Assembly: GCA_937925595.1 (NCBI GenBank)
Contig: CALALQ010000255.1
Location: 1-5,930 of the forward strand
Source: an uncultured Demequina sp.
GTDB lineage: Bacteria; Actinomycetota; Actinomycetes; Actinomycetales; Demequinaceae
Direction of reading: 5' to 3'
Length of the DNA: 5,930 nt
The notes beneath the pieces were generated by a model. The model was not told where the DNA came from. It saw nothing but the letters and a program-made list of their open reading frames with translations, and did not search any database. Positions 5,648-5,930 of this stretch are shown one piece after another (position 1 is the stretch's first letter; every line of letters starts with the position of its first letter). The translations under genes and the position numbers were made by a program.

Positions 5648-5779
5648 GACGGTGAAGCGGTGGCGGCGCGACGGCATGCCCGTGAGCCGGGACGTCCGAA
5701 CGGCCAGCAGGTCCGCGTTGTAAAGCTCAGCCCGCTCCTCGCATGGTGGCGGGGTCGGTTGACCGCCGACCCCGGTCAT
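5633..5779 (-). pseudogene. Possible decayed gene end or small ORF of unknown function
   Basis: A 48-codon minus-strand frame begins at an ATG at 5779 with no ribosome site. Its last 35 or so codons look coding: about 90% of third positions are G or C and the text is protein-like (EERAELYNADLLAVRTSRLT, then GMPSRRHRFTVLIER before the stop). Upstream of about 5750 the same frame is open but of poor quality and runs through an inverted repeat, so this may be the 3' remnant of a lost gene. I do not recognise the family. An overlapping plus-strand frame (5606-5794) has worse codon use. It could also be chance in GC-rich DNA. Confidence 0.22.
5750..5774. terminator. Terminator-like 9-bp inverted repeat near the right edge
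   Basis: CGGGGTCGG (5750-5758) pairs perfectly with CCGACCCCG (5766-5774) around a 7-nt loop. A further imperfect hairpin lies at 5796-5817 (CTCGG and CCGAG arms). No U-tract on either strand. It may end transcription of a gene lying to the right of the window, or act in both directions. The rest of 5780-5930 shows no gene I can support. Confidence 0.4.
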
Positions 5780-5930
5780 CCCAGCGAGTTGTAGTCTCGG
5801 TCGGACTCCGGCCCGAGAGGTGAGCCCGACGGGGTGGGGGCAACCACGAACGTCAACCGGACCACCCATGCAGGACCTGCGGTCCGCTGGGGGCAAGAGC
5901 GGCGCGGCATGTGTTTGCGCGCCCTGACTG

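Noticed and set aside
5606..5794. Plus-strand 62-codon frame starting at a GTG with a purine stretch upstream
   Set aside because: Its third-position GC content is lower than that of the overlapping minus-strand frame, it crosses the 5750-5774 inverted repeat, and it has no recognisable motif.
5796..5885. Clustered small hairpins near the right edge as a tRNA or other structured RNA
   Set aside because: The stems do not fit a cloverleaf, and the short GC-rich repeats are compatible with intergenic or terminator sequence.

Overview
The window is high-GC DNA with strongly GC-rich third codon positions, GTG starts and actinobacterial protein families, so it most likely comes from an actinomycete-type bacterium (Actinomycetota). 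The genus cannot be read from the sequence. All supported genes lie on the minus strand, so biological reading order runs from right to left.

Layout from right to left: (1) 5930-5365 is mostly non-coding, with several inverted repeats, a possible decayed gene end (5633-5779) and two candidate promoters facing the next gene. (2) 5364-4120 encodes a membrane sensor histidine kinase of the NarL/DesK (HisKA_3) type, followed 6 nt later by (3) its NarL/LuxR-type response regulator (4113-3421). (4) A gap of about 200 bp carries an inverted repeat but no clear housekeeping promoter. (5) 3217-683 encodes an 844-aa three-domain lanthipeptide synthetase, LanKC (lyase, kinase, cyclase). Its cyclase domain lacks the cysteine zinc ligands, which marks it as class III. 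(6) Five nt after its stop lies a 39-aa gene (677-558), too short for most ORF callers, that encodes a class III lanthipeptide precursor. Its leader has the LLSLQ-type recognition motif and its core ends in two Ser-x-x-Ser-x(2-3)-Cys ring motifs. (7) A perfect 12-bp stem-loop (549-517) follows at once. (8) After about 260 bp without a convincing gene, the 5' part of another gene (252 to the left edge) appears, with an apparent single-base frameshift near position 84.

Together this is the core of a class III lanthipeptide cluster (labionin/lanthionine peptides such as SapB or the labyrinthopeptins): a synthetase and its substrate in one translationally coupled operon, next to a complete two-component system that probably controls it. 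The synthetase-then-precursor order matches ramC-ramS of the SapB cluster. No exporter or leader peptidase gene lies inside the window; they would have to be beyond either edge or elsewhere. The hidden precursor gene and its predicted product are the main discovery here.
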